Positions 46,513-57,434 of a stretch of 64,000 bases of DNA are shown piece after piece. The first letter of the stretch is position 1; each line of letters starts with the position of its first letter. This stretch comes from Cryptomeria japonica. Taxonomy: Eukaryota; Streptophyta; Pinopsida; Cupressales; Cupressaceae. The stretch is taken from contig NC_081408.1 in the NCBI RefSeq assembly GCF_030272615.1, forward strand, positions 401,603,889 through 401,667,888, written 5' to 3'. The notes beneath the pieces were generated by a model. The model did not search any database. It was given only the letters and a program-made list of their open reading frames with translations, and was not told the origin of the DNA. The position numbers and the translations under genes were made by a program.

Positions 46513-47870
46513 TTAAGTCTCTACCGAAGGGGTAGAAACCCCCAATCTATCTCTCAAATACTCAAATGATTCCCGGGACAAAGGTTTAGTGAAAATGTCT
46601 GCTATCTGTTCTTTAGTGTTCACATTAACCAATCTGACTTCTTTTGCTTCCACCTTTTCCTTCAAAAAGTTATACTTGATTGATATGTGCTTAGTCTTTG
46701 AGTGAAATACTGGATTCTTGGCTATGACAATAGCTACAGAGTTATCACAATGAATAACAACCAGATCATTACAACTCACTTGTATATCCTTCAACATCTG
46801 TTTCATCCATAGAACTTGAGTGCAATTAGTTGCGACTGCAACATATTCAGCTTCAATAGTAGATAAGGAAATGCATGATTGCTTCTTGCTGATCCATGAA
46901 AGCAACTTCTTCCCAAGAAAGAATGCCCCACTAGATGTGCTCTTCCGGTCATCAACATCACCTGCCCAATCTGCATCTATATATGCACATAAAGTAAAGT
47001 CATCATCTTTAGGGTACCATAAACCATATTCAGTTGTTCCTTGCAAATACCAGAATATCCTTTTTATTGCACTTTCATGATTTTCTCTTGGATTACTTTG
47101 AAATCTTGATACAATACTAACTGCATTCATTATATTCGGTCTAGTATGAGTTAAATATAGCAAACCACCAATCATGGATTTATATCTTGAAGGATTTATT
47201 GGAGGGGATACATCTTTAATGGACAATTTTTCACTTGTAACCATAGAAGTACTAACCGGTTTGAAATTTCCATACCAAATTTCTTCAATAATTCCATTAG
47301 ATACTTAGTTGACAGATAAAGATGCCTTTTCCAGTCTGAGTAATCTGCAAACCTTGAAACAATCTTATTTCTCCAATCATAGACATTTCAAATTCACTCT
47401 GCATATTATCAGAGAATTCCATGCATAATTTTTCTTCACCTCCAAAAATGATATCATCAACAAATACTTCAATAATCAGAATATCATCATTAGTGATCTT
47501 ATAATATAGGTTACTGTCAACATTGCCTTTTATAAAATCAAGCTTCAAAAGGTACTAATCCAACCTTGCATACCAAGCTCTAGGAGCCTCTTTTAGTCCA
47601 TACAGGGTTTTCCTTAATCTGCAAACCATATTTTTGACATCTGTCAGTAAAAATCCATCTGGTTTCTCAATAAAGACTTCTTCTTCAAGTTCTCCATTCA
47701 GAAATGCACACTTAACATCCATCTGATAGACCTTGTAGTTCTTATAGGTTGCATAAGCAAGAAATAGTCTAATTGCTTCAATTCTAGCTATCGGTGCAAA
47801 ATTTTCACCATAATCAATTCCTTCCTTTTGAGAATATCCTTTGTAGAACAATCTAGCCTTGTTTCTTACA
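46513..47870 (-). pseudogene. Copia reverse transcriptase and RNase H
   Basis: Three frames (47851-47555, 47548-47297, 47244-46513). [62 protein letters not shown], then FVDDIIFGGEE, with both catalytic Asp kept. RNase H: HTRPNIMNAVSIVSRF, YIDADWAGDVDDRKSTSSGA, LSTIEAEYVAVATNCTQVLW, IHCDNSVAIVIAKNPVFHSK, TKHISIKYNFLKE and IADIFTKPLSRESFE, ending at 46513. All catalytic RNase H residues are visible. Stops at 47553 and 47295 separate the pieces, so full polyprotein is not made. A plant Copia RT beyond doubt; the lineage (Tork/SIRE group) is not settled. Confidence 0.95.
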
Positions 47871-48325
47871 ACTTGTCCATCCTCATTCAGTTTGTTTCTA
47901 AAAACCTATTTAGTTCCAATAACATTCTTATTTTTAGGTCTGGGAACTAAACTCCAAGTATTGTTCTTTTCTATCTGATCTAATTCATCTTCCATAGCTT
48001 TCATCCAACATTCATCTTCCATAGCTTCAACTACTGATGCCAGTTCAATCTAAGAAATGAAACATACCTCTTGATTTGTCAATCTTCTCCTTGTCATAAC
48101 TCCTATGTTTTTGTCTCCAATGATCTGATTTTCAGAATGATTTAGCCTTACATACCTTGGTGTTTCCTGATTTTCAAGTTCTCTGTGTTGCTCTTCAGTT
48201 ACAGTTGAGTTTTATGATGATGCCGAGGTAACTGGTTCAACATTTTGTTCCAATACAAGCACTATCGATTTAGTTATGATCATTTCCACTGCCGATTCAT
48301 TGTCATAAGATTTAGCTTGGTCTTT
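47871..48325 (-). pseudogene. Copia integrase-RT linker
   Basis: The minus strand carries the usual acidic linker, then a decayed DELDQIEKNNTWSLVPRPK and NVIGTK, TAG (at a Trp position), [11 protein letters not shown], which opens the RT region. Several stops. Confidence 0.7.
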
Positions 48326-49290
48326 GTACTACTCATCCACTTTCACATTAGCGCTCTCCACAATTCTCTGCAATCTTTTGTTATAACATCTATATGTTTT
48401 TCTTTTAGTTGAATAACTAAGAAATATTCTTTCATCACATCTAGGGTCAAACTTTTCAATGGAATCATCTCTTTTAATATAACACTTACTTCCAAAGATT
48501 TTGAAATATTTAAGAGTAGGAGAATGACCAAACCATAATTCATAAGGTGTCTTACTGTTATTTCCTTTGATATGAACTCTGTTGAATGTATAAATTATTG
48601 TACTTACTGCTTCTCTCAAGTAGATATGAGGCAAATTAGCTTCCATCATCATGCTTTTGGCTGCATCCAAAATGATTATGTTCTTTCTTTCCACAATGTC
48701 ATTCTGCTAAGGTGTCCGAGGTGCAGATAACTGTCTCCTAATTCCATCTTTCTCACAATAGATGTTGAACTCATCGAATGTGAATTCACCACCTTGATTT
48801 GATCTCAGACACTTGATTTTCATTCATGTCTTTGTCTCAACCATAGCTTTAAAGATCTTGAATTTCTCAAAGGCTTCATATTTCTCCTTTAGAAAAGCAA
48901 CCCACATCATTCTAGAATAGTCATCAATGGTTAACATGAAATATCTATCACCTTGAAAGCTTCTTGTATTAGCAGGACCACATAGGTCAGTATGAATCAA
49001 ATCAAGAACATCATTAGATTTATCAGGTATGCTCTTAAAAGAAGTTCCGATTTGCTTACCCATTTGACATTCTTTACATACCAGATTATGAGACTTCACA
49101 ATGTTAGGAAAATCTCTAGTTGCCTTAGTTGAACTGATCTTTACAATGCAATCAAAATTTACATGACACAACCTCTTATTCCATAGCCAACTTTCATCAA
49201 TATTTGCAATAAAACATGTCTTTTCACCAGAGTTCAAATGAAAGATGTTACCTTTTGTTTGTGTAGCGGTTGCAATCTCCAAACTTGATT
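48326..49290 (-). pseudogene. Copia integrase
   Basis: Zinc region: LWNKRLCHVNFDCIVKIS and LVCKECQMGKQ (HHCC, the first His changed). Core: LDLIHTDLCGPANTRSFQGD (Asp), IDDYSRMMWVAFLKEKYEAF, a TGA, then LRSNQGGEFTFDEF, where the second catalytic Asp of S-D-R-G is Asn and Arg is Gln (both G-to-A), SAPRTP, a TAG at a Gln position, QNDIVERKN (Glu), and FNRVHIKGNNSKTPYELWFG and FKIFGSKCYIKRDDSIEKFD. Two stops and the lost Asp make it inactive. Confidence 0.93.
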
Positions 49291-49303
49291 TGCTAAAGAT
49301 TTT

Positions 49304-49606
49304 TCACTTTCCATCCTTGAAATGTAATTGAAATCCTTTGTCTACCAACTGTACTACACTCAAAAGATTATGCTTCAGACCTTCAACATAATAGACATTA
49401 TCAGTGTTATGTTTACCATCCAATGAAATGGTTCCTCTTCGTTTAATCATGGTTGCCTTGTTATTACCAAATTTGACTTGAGTACCATCAAATTCTTGCA
49501 GGGTTAGAAACTTTCCTTTGTCACATGTCATATGATGAGAACATCCACTGTCTATTACCCATTCATCTGTGTCTTCAACTTTTGTTGCAGGGGCCTTTTT
49601 CCTCAT
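49304..49606 (-). pseudogene. Copia protease
   Basis: Open over 100 codons: DEWVIDSGCSHHMTCDKGKF (active-site DSG kept), FDGTQVKFGNNKATMIKRRG, YYVEGLKHNLLSVVQLVDKG. It overlaps the end of gag in another frame and runs on towards integrase. Length and motifs match Copia proteases. Confidence 0.93.
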
Positions 49607-50722
49607 TCTTTATAATTGGTTCCAGATCATCTTCCTTCATAGCATAAAATACCCAGTCTTTTCCATTGCCAGATCCACTAGTTGAATCTCTTGCCGATTC
49701 TTCTTCTGAGTCATCATTTACTCCTTCCTCATCAACATAGTAACATAATTTGTTTTTGTATTTCCTGTACTTATGCTTGATATGATATTCAGGGTTAGGC
49801 TTAAAAGATCTTCTTGCTCTTTCTTCCAATTTTGAATTCCTTTCAGGACATCTAGATGCAAAATGACCTCTCTTATTACATGCAAAACATTTGAAAGGAG
49901 ATTTTCCTTCATACTTACTTCCTGACGGACCTCTATGTATCCTTCTAGCAAATAGGGCTTCAACTTGCTCAAGCTCTTCATCTTCTTTCCTGATCTCTTC
50001 CAATTCCTTTGCATACAAAACTTTCCAATCTTGCTTGTCGGTTGATGATGTAGATGCCTTAAATGCAGTATCAACCTTTGTAGCTCTAGGAGGACCAAAT
50101 TCATCAAGCTCAAAAACAGACATCTTCCCAACAAGAGTATCTCTATTGATAGAAGAATTAGGCATGGTTCTTAGCTCATTAATTGCAATTACCTTCATCT
50201 TATATGTCGGTGGCAAAACCCTTAACACTTTTGAAATAATCTCTTCCTCGCTCAAAGATCCACCACAACACTGAATTCCCAATACAATTTCATTGACCCT
50301 TTGGCCATGAATGCAAAAATTCTTTCATCTTCTTCAATCTTCAAGCTTTCATATCTTACCCGATAACATTCAAGTTTTGTAATTTTAACAGTAAGATCAC
50401 CTTCATTCAGAGTCTCCAACTTGTCCCATATAGCTTTTTCTGATGATTTGTCTGATAGTTCCATGATTTGTTGATCTGATAAGGCGTTCAAGAGGGCTTC
50501 TCTAGCTCTGCAATCATTCTCAATATTCTTATCCAAGTCTGCTGGTGTAGGAATGCCAGATGTCGGATTATGAGGAGTGTAACCATTCTGAGTTATTTCC
50601 CAAATTTCCTTTCCAATGCATCTTAAATGTGTCTCCATCTGAATCTTCCATACTCCATAGTTTGTTCCATCAAGCCTAGGGTTGTCCTTCCAGAAAACAC
50701 GAGTTGAACTATTAGTTCCCAT
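49575..50722 (-). pseudogene. Copia gag with zinc knuckle
   Basis: The N-terminal frame starts at the ATG at 50722 (MGTNSSTRVFWKDNPRLDGT, NYGVWKIQMETHLRCIG, AIWDKLETLNEGDLTVKITK), a UBN2-type gag domain. A frameshift near 50265 moves it into the frame 50282-49575 with EEEIISKVLRVLPPTYKMKV, RKEDEELEQVEALFARRIHR and an intact CCHC knuckle, CFACNKRGHFASRCPERNSK. A basic-acidic tail follows. The ATG lies about 40 bases from the primer site. Confidence 0.92.
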
Positions 50723-50762
50723 AGGATCTTCCTCAAGTGGTTAAGCTTCTACAAAAAGAGGG

Positions 50763-50780
50763 CCAGGCTCTGATAACAAT
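50763..50780 (-). other. tRNA-iMet primer binding site of the Copia element
   Basis: The minus strand reads ATTGTTATCAGAGCCTGG, one base away from the standard TGGTATCAGAGCC complement of initiator tRNA-Met. Confidence 0.85.
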
Positions 50781-51939
50781 TGTTAGGATAACCGGTGAAC
50801 AACTGAGAGGGGGGGGTGAATCAGTTGTTAACATATTATGTGAAATAAAGCACTTAAAACCTTATACTGGTATAGCTAATTAAGCATTAAAGTATAAATG
50901 AAAACCAAAGAATCAATACCATGAAACCATAATACATAACACCGTGGTTTGTACGTGGAAAACCTCAATGAGAAAAAACCATGGTGGGAAACCCTACCCA
51001 CAGTCAGATGATACTTTTGCAACAAGTATATGATTACAATAGGGGCATGCACATGCGAGAAGGCACACTGCCTAGAGCGCACTGCTCATCACAATGGAGT
51101 CTCACTGACTATAGATATGTCAACCACCTCAAGATGTTTGGACTACAATCCAAAGAGAAGAACTATCGGTGACAACATCAAACATGCCAGATTACAGTTC
51201 TAGTTAAGCTCAATACCAAAGGTCTAAAACCTCTTACATAAACCCAACTCGATCACCTATGATCGACCAAATCCTCTGCACAAATGATTATTACATTATT
51301 CGCTCCTTGCCCATATTGATATATCCACACCTGATCTACACGGCCACACAAATGATAATATAATAGATCCATTACATAATCTTGAAATAAAATTATAACA
51401 CATGTCGGCCTAAGGCCAAACAAACAACATCCAATCAATGAAACATCCCAGAAGCACATCGGAGGATCCACCAACACGTTTCATGCAAACCGGTCCATAA
51501 CCTAGATAGTACCAGACCTAAATTAGATCCACACATGCCAAAACAATGACACAAATCAGTCGAAGCATGAACACAATCACCATCAGCATCTTGAATCCCT
51601 TCTAGAAGCTGCACCAACACCACTTATGAATTACATAAATGATCTTCAATAAAGCTTTGCCGGTGAAACCCTCGCTGGATCAATAAGGCAAGCTTACTAG
51701 AACATAAGATAACATCTGATCATCAAGTCAACACCAACTGACTGAAACATACTTCAGAAGCATATGAACCATCCATACAAACATATTCCATCAACCAGAT
51801 CATACCGATGGCAATCAACTGATTATCTTCCCAATCCAATCCTCCTATCGGAAGCCGGTAAACATCCAAAACAACAAGTGTTGACATCAATGACAAAACA
51901 TCAATGCCACACATAATCAATTCCATCATATGGCCAACA
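50781..51939 (-). repeat. 5' LTR of the Copia element
   Basis: Partner of 44938-46145, with many substitutions and a deletion of about 50 bases around 51340. Confidence 0.93.
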
Positions 51940-53100
51940 TGTGACATATCTCCAACATTAGCCTGCATAACTTTCATCTTGGAAGATAAAGACTGCTGCT
52001 TGAGATTGATGTTCTTAATCTCATAAAACACCCACCTGAAAAGACGGAAAACCTCCAGAGAGTTGTTCTTGGCAATGTTGAGCGCATCAAATGAGATCTC
52101 ATGTTTAGGATGAAAATCCTATGGGGTAAAATCCGTCGATTCTTGGAAATTATGTTCAGAGCCATGGGAGGAAGAGGACGCCTTGAGATTATGAGTTTGG
52201 TCCAGGGAATCCTGATCATCAGAGTTGTCCGAGACCTTTAAAGTGGTCTTTCAAGTTTTAGCCTTAGGATGTTTGCTCGAACCCTCACACTAGCACCAGG
52301 GGACCCCTTACTAACACTCGAAGCAACCACCTTAACCCCAGTTTTGGCCTTTTTGCTAGTGTGAGGGACAAAATCCCCATCATCACTGTGAGTTTCCCAT
52401 CCTTCCGACTCCGAATCCTCACTATCATCAATCTCTTCAACAGTAATAGGAGAGGGTTTGCTAGGGTTATTAGAAGCCCTAGATTTCAAATGCTCAAAGA
52501 TAAGAGTGATTGAACCTTGGTGTAAAACAAGATTAACATGGGGATTCTCCTTAAAATCAACAATGCTAGCATTCAACGAAGATAACAAATAAAAAGGAAA
52601 CGACATTTTCTCATTATGATGAAAATGATTAAGGAACACAAAATGATACCCATAGATTTTAGTGAACCTGCCATCCAAAGTGAAAAACTCCATAATCACC
52701 TTCAGAAGCCCCCTCCATATGGCCTTACTCTGCTCCGGTGCAAAGTGGGTCTTGTTAGTTTTTTCACCAGGCGCTCATGCTCCTTCTCTTTCTTAGGGAA
52801 TCTCTTCACAACAACATCAGAGTTTTTTCTCTCTCTGTAAAATTAAATCCCCTTCGTAGGCATTCCCGTCACTTCGGCAATAAGATCTTCATTGATCTTA
52901 GTCACCCTACCAAACAGATGCACCTTACCATCCTTCCATCCCTTCACAAATTGCCTAGTAAAACTTTGGTTATACCCATACAGTTTCTCCATGAATTTCG
53001 CCACTCCCCCCTTCTGCAATCCATGCCAAATGGTAGGGTTCGTCTTCTAGTTAGCACAATTTGGAGGTTCCACCCTGTGTCGTTGACCCCCCATAGTCTT
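51940..53100 (-). pseudogene. LINE ORF3, N-terminal and middle parts (copy 1)
   Basis: Downstream of the RNase H stop (about 53215) another ORF begins near 53093 (MGGQRHRVEPPN). After a TAG it runs AKFMEKLYGYNQSFTRQFVK, GWKDGKVHLFGRVTKINEDL, IAEVTGMPTKGI, a TAA, FYRERKNSDVVVKRFPKKEK and, one frame over, FAPEQSKAIWRGLLKVIMEF, FTLDGRFTKIYGYHFVFLNH, FPFYLLSSLNASIVDFKENP. An acidic stretch (EEIDDSEDSESEGWETHSDD), a basic one, and FRLFRWVFYEIKNINLKQQS follow up to the Copia insertion. With 44456-44937 it totals about 530 residues. A globular N-terminal domain is followed by an acidic/basic hinge and a coiled coil. No family recognised. Confidence 0.65.
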
Positions 53101-53199
53101 AAAACTTGGCTCATAAACAACAATCTTCAATAGAACATAGTCTACAACAAAAAAACCAGCATTAGCTTCCAAAACAAGTAATGCCCATAAAGCATGCGA

Positions 53200-53658
53200 A
53201 GTTTGGCAGTAATAATTATAACTTAAGGCATTCAGACGAAATGCAAGCCAAAAAATGATGACAAAATTGAACACTTTCATCATCGAAAATAGTAGGGATC
53301 TCCTCATATCTGCCATGTGTTCGATCATGCATAAGAAGTGACCAAACCTCATACTCTAAGGTGTCTTCATTAAACCACACCTTCCTTGTGTTAAGTCTAA
53401 CCCCTATGTTAGCGAAATAGTCCGCTACACAATTAACCTCTTTATAGTTATGAGAAATATATGACTCTTCAAAGGTATTGATAATAATCTTAGAGGCATT
53501 AATAATATTCTCAATAGTCCATGAAGGTAAACTTTACCCCTTAGACATTGAATAATATTATTCGAATCTCCCTCAATCCACACCTTCTTGCATCAAAGTT
53601 TCTTAGAAATTTGCAGAGTTTGGAAGGCGCCCATGACTTCAACAAGGTGGTTAGTGTG
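53200..53658 (-). pseudogene. LINE RNase H, C-terminal part (copy 1)
   Basis: The minus strand reads HTNHLVEVMGAFQTLQISKK (Glu), a TGA where Arg is expected, VWIEGDSNNIIQCLRG (Asp), a shift, WTIENIINASKIIINTFEES and YKEVNCVADYFANIGVRLNT (final Asp), then NEDTLEYEVWSLLMHDRTHG and a stop near 53215. This is the RVT_3-type RNase H found at the C-terminus of plant LINEs and related genes. It joins the piece at 55224-55314 when the solo LTR is removed. The longer minus frame 53352-53047 is a shadow. Confidence 0.8.
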
Positions 53659-55223
53659 TGGTGCAGGAGCACCTAGTTTTTAGTGCATTTTCTAGTTTTT
53701 GGTGTGATAGTATTTATATTGGATTAGGTTTATGAATAATGGACTACTCAGAGGTCCACATGTGTGTTGGATATGCATTTGAAGGATGAATGTCAACTAG
53801 ATCATGTATTTACTCAAATTTGGCTTATGAGCCCTTGTAAGCCTAAAATGGCACAAACTTGCATTTTGGTGTAAAATGTCTTGTAACATCTCATTTGGCA
53901 TTTAGACATGTCATTTTAGTGTTTTTAAGTCATTCTAAGAGGTTTAAGATGAGTAACAATGCATAAAATGTCAAAATGCACATTTTGTTAAAAATTGTCA
54001 TTGTTGCTCGACAATATTTTGCAACTTTTTGCATTTTTGAGCACATCGGTGGTTAGGAAACCGATGAAGAGTTGGTTAGGATTCACATGGCATATAAAAT
54101 GCTCTGAGAATGAATGTAAATGGGTTGGCAAAAGCCTTGAGCAAGTTGGAATACATTGTGAAGACTTTTTCCAGATTTTACCTTGCATTTTCTTAATTTT
54201 TGAGCAGCAGTCCGTACATAATGGATTGAATCTTCTACTGTTCTTTCATTAATGCTTTGTGTATGATATTATAGTGCTCAAAGGGTGTTTGTAATTGTTT
54301 CTAGTGCAGGTTTGAAGTGTGTTATTGATTTTGCATTGCTCTCAGCTTGAGCAAGGGTTTAAGAGCCCAATTATGGTTCCAGCTTGAAATCCCTTGAGTT
54401 TTGCTCAATAACCCTTGGGACTCAAGCCATGGAACCCTTGTACAGTTTAAATAAGTTTTTTTTTTTGTCCTGGAAGTCGTTGAAAGGCAATTTGTCATCA
54501 TTTCCTAGGCGAGCTCAGTAATAGCCCGGTTAGGAAAATGAGTGAAATGTTGCATGTGCTTGCAGGGATGATCAGTTATGAAGATGGAAAGTGTTTGGCA
54601 TGAGTAATTAATGTGTGGTAGAGCCTATGTGGAAGGTTGGAGGTGTGATTGAGCAGTGAAGACAATAAACCCTTTGAAGAAGACAACAAAGTCCCAAAAC
54701 CCTTTATAAATACCATTTTTGGGTTCCGTACATGTACGAACATACCTGACTATCTCACCCGATGGATTCAAAAGTGCATAGAAAAGGGTATTCAGATCAC
54801 AAAAGAGTTTGCTAGGTTCTTTGAGTGATTTTTGAACAATTCCCCCAAAACCAGTTAGGTAGGGCTAATTGGGGCTGTAGGGCTACTAGGCCTAGAAAAT
54901 AGGGGAAAGAGGGAGCGATGAAGAAATGAAGGAAATCCAATTGTAAAACCAGTTGATTGGCATGGAAACACCTTTAGAATACCTACTACAACCCCTACAA
55001 GTATATGTTAGAGGTTTGCATAGCTTTGAGGTTGGATTTACCCTTGTGAATCTCAACCATGCTTGAGCAGCTATTGAGCACAATTTGATAGGGAGCACTC
55101 CTAGAGAGTTCGAGTGTTTTTGGTTTGTTAAATGACCAGTGTAGAGTGAAAGGAGCCCACTAACTTATCACTCAACTTCCTATAGAGCAAGGTGAGACTC
55201 TCTTTGAGAACCCCTCCCCATCA
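53659..55223 (+). mobile_element. Solo LTR inside the LINE RNase H
   Basis: 1,565 bases, TGGTGCAGGAGCACC...CCCCATCA, with a plus-strand TATA (TTTATAAATACC) at 54703 in a position usual for an LTR promoter. Flanks are GTGTG (53654-53658) and GCATG (55224-55228), two transitions apart, as if one GCGTG had decayed at its CpG in each copy. Removing it joins ALPMGTH to HLVEVMGAF of the RNase H. The plus frame 53995-54252 lies in it and shows no domain. Confidence 0.75.
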
Positions 55224-55314
55224 GCATGGGTACCCATGGGGAGTGCCACCACTGCAATACATCTACCATGCTCATCCCTTATCAATCCCCCACACCCAGT
55301 CGAACCAGGATTGC
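55224..55314 (-). pseudogene. LINE RNase H, N-terminal part at the 5' truncation
   Basis: The minus strand reads [20 protein letters not shown] and VVALPMGTH, the first strands of the RNase H. The LINE begins here in mid-codon, just after the expected first catalytic Asp, directly next to the 16-bp duplication, so the truncation removed RT and everything before it. Confidence 0.85.
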
Positions 55315-55330
55315 GAGGGAGTTTCATGTT
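55315..55330. repeat. Target-site duplication of LINE copy 1 (right)
   Basis: Second exact copy of GAGGGAGTTTCATGTT. Confidence 0.9.
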
Positions 55331-55460
55331 ATTTCTTGTGTATTCAATTGATTTGATATCATTTATATTGTCATTTAAGAGCAATTTAATTAGATTAGAG
55401 TTGGCGATTCTCTCTGATAATCTGATTATATTATTTATGATTAATTTACCCCTGAAAACA
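55331..55460 (+). mobile_element. LTR of element D, second part
   Basis: Sequence resuming after the LINE (ATTTCTTGTGTATTCAATTG) and ending near CCCTGAAAACA, where the microsatellite starts. Together with 34066-35046 it makes an LTR of about 1.1 kb; the exact 3' end is uncertain. Confidence 0.5.
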
Positions 55461-55500
55461 TACATATATATACATATACATACATATATATACATATACA

Positions 55501-55559
<59 letters not shown>

Positions 55560-55652
55560 GTATATGTATGTATATGTATGTATACATGTATGTATATGTA
55601 TATATATATGTATACATATACATACATATATATACATATATACATACATACA

Positions 55653-55712
<60 letters not shown>
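55461..55712. repeat. Compound microsatellite, left part
   Basis: TACATA/TATACA units, an uninterrupted CA tract (about 55510-55543), TATG/TATA mixtures, TACA units (about 55640-55680) and a TA tract to 55712. Frames on both strands are open only because of the repeat and encode Tyr/Ile/His/Cys/Val runs. Confidence 0.97.
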
Positions 55713-55716
<4 letters not shown>

Positions 55717-56915
55717 GCGTCCTAAAATTGCGACACTTGCAATTTCGACTGCATTTGGGTCTTCACGATGGCGATGCAACACGGAACCTGGATGGAGACC
55801 CCGAAACTTGTTCATGACATCAAAAACTGCATTTTTCAGCACCCTGGCCTGATCCTCCTTGCACCCCGCTGTCCCTGGAGGTGGGACCATGACGCCCAGC
55901 GCCCTGGTCCCTGACCCTATTTTGGGCCCGATCTCTTATGGGGCTTCGGGTCTTTAAGTTTGCAAATTGGAAAATAATGTTTCCTGGTCGGCCTAAGGTC
56001 GGGAAAATCAGTCTATCAGCCCTAATTGACAAGTATATAAACTACTTTTCCTCTCCTAGAAAGGGAGAGAGAAAGGAGGACATATGTGGGCAAGACGCGG
56101 AAGCGATATTCCAACATTCAAACATTCAAGCATTCAAGCATTCCTTCAAGCAATTGAGCATTCTAAGTCTCCATTCAAGGCTAGGTGTTGCATTCAAGAC
56201 AAGGATTCAACCATTGAAGAGGAGATCACATACAACATACAACATACTACATACATTACACCTTCGCATGTAAGAATACAAACATTCTTACAACAAGGTA
56301 TTAGTACTTGTTTACATTACAAACATTTACATTTACAACATTCTCATTTCTTGGTTAATTCCAAAACCGGGGTTTGACCTAAAGGCAAACCCCTAATCCC
56401 TAACCCCCCAATCGTCTTCTCTTTTCTGTGTGTAGGTTGCAGGTACGCGGCTGTAATTGAAGATCTGGAATCCTTGTGCAAAGACGAACAGGTCCCCCTT
56501 CGTTTCACGGATTTTTCAGAGGACCGTGTGCATGCCGGGCGCCATCGTCTCGTCAACTTTCGCTCAAATTTGTAGGACAACACCGTCTCGACATTTTACT
56601 GCTAATTCCAGGTTCGCAGCTTCATCCCATATCCCCATCTCTGTTTATAAGCGAATCTTTCCTACTTTACATGCATTCCTAGTTCAATTATCCTATCTAC
56701 ATTTCTTTACAAAAGAGGGTATCCTTGATGTCTTAACCCTTGAAACTCATTTAGAATCCAATCCTGCATTGTGTGGGATTGGATCTTGTGGGTTTCAACC
56801 CCTCTTTTGAATGTAAAGTCTCTCCTAAGTGAAAACCATCAACCCTAGTGACTCTCCCTTCTCTCTCCTTGGAGTTGGGGAGGGGAGAACAACTAGGGTT
56901 TGATTTTTCCACTTT

Positions 56916-56918
<3 letters not shown>
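55713..56918 (+). mobile_element. Solo LTR inserted in the microsatellite
   Basis: 1,206 bases, TGTAGCGTCC...CACTTTACA, with TGTA/TACA ends. It lies between a TA tract on the left (to 55712) and one on the right (from 56919), giving an ATATA duplication that is expected but not diagnostic in TA repeats. A TATA box (GTATATAAAC) is at 56034. There is no primer site or polypurine tract next to it, so I call it a solo LTR. GC content is higher than in its flanks. Confidence 0.78.
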
Positions 56919-56973
<55 letters not shown>

Positions 56974-57048
56974 CGCGCGTGTGTGTGTGTGTGTGTGTGT
57001 ACACACATACACACACATGTGTGTGTGTGTATGTATATATATGCATAT

Positions 57049-57089
<41 letters not shown>

Positions 57090-57382
57090 CGTACGTATGT
57101 ATATGCATATATATATACATACATACATATACATACATGTGTGTGTATATATATATACATACATGTGTGTGTATATATATATACATACATGTGTGTGTAT
57201 ATATATACACACATGTGTGTGTATATATATATACATACATGTGTGTGTATATATATACACACACATATATACATACGTATGTATATGCATATATATATAC
57301 ATACATACATATACATACATGTGTGGGTGTATATATATATATACATGTATGTATATGTATGTATGTATATATATGTATACAA

Positions 57383-57431
<49 letters not shown>
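56919..57431. repeat. Compound microsatellite, right part
   Basis: TA tract (to about 56967), GCGCGCGC, a GT tract, then alternating CA, TA and GT blocks. A unit near ATACATACATGTGTGTGTATAT repeats about every 25 bases between 57130 and 57260. A block containing CGTATGTATATGCATATATA recurs at about 57093 and 57275. The part ends in a CA tract (57385-57431). All open frames here are repeat artefacts. Confidence 0.97.

Positions 57432-57434
<3 letters not shown>

Larger units (their letters stand above)
44938..51939 (-). mobile_element. Full-length Copia retrotransposon (decayed)
   Basis: LTRs of 1.2 kb (TGTTAGGATAACC...CATATGGCCAACA) flank gag, protease, integrase, RT and RNase H in Copia order on the minus strand. 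It interrupts LINE ORF3. The 5-bp flanks are TGCGG and TGTGA, consistent with one original duplication altered by CpG decay. The two LTRs differ at roughly one base in fifteen over their first ~330 bases by eye, and the right one lacks about 50 bases present near 45495, so this is an old insertion. Confidence 0.92.
35047..55314 (-). mobile_element. LINE copy 1, 5'-truncated, split by three later insertions
   Basis: Bounded by a perfect 16-bp duplication. Subtracting the gag-only element (35155-44344), the Copia element (44938-51939), the solo LTR (53659-55223) and their 5-bp duplications leaves about 2.5 kb in four pieces: 35047-35154, 44345-44937, 51940-53658 and 55224-55314. On the minus strand these give an RNase H beginning in mid-domain (5' truncation), a second ORF and a 3' UTR ending TAATAAAAA. 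Each split restores a reading frame or continuous UTR when removed. LINE copy 2 (11628-12460) shares the last ORF and the 3' end. Confidence 0.85.

Noticed and set aside
53047-53352. Minus frame of 101 codons, hydrophobic, membrane-protein-like
   Set aside because: The RNase H reading frame (VNCVADYFANIGV and onward) runs through the same bases in another frame to a stop near 53215. The membrane-like product is a shadow.
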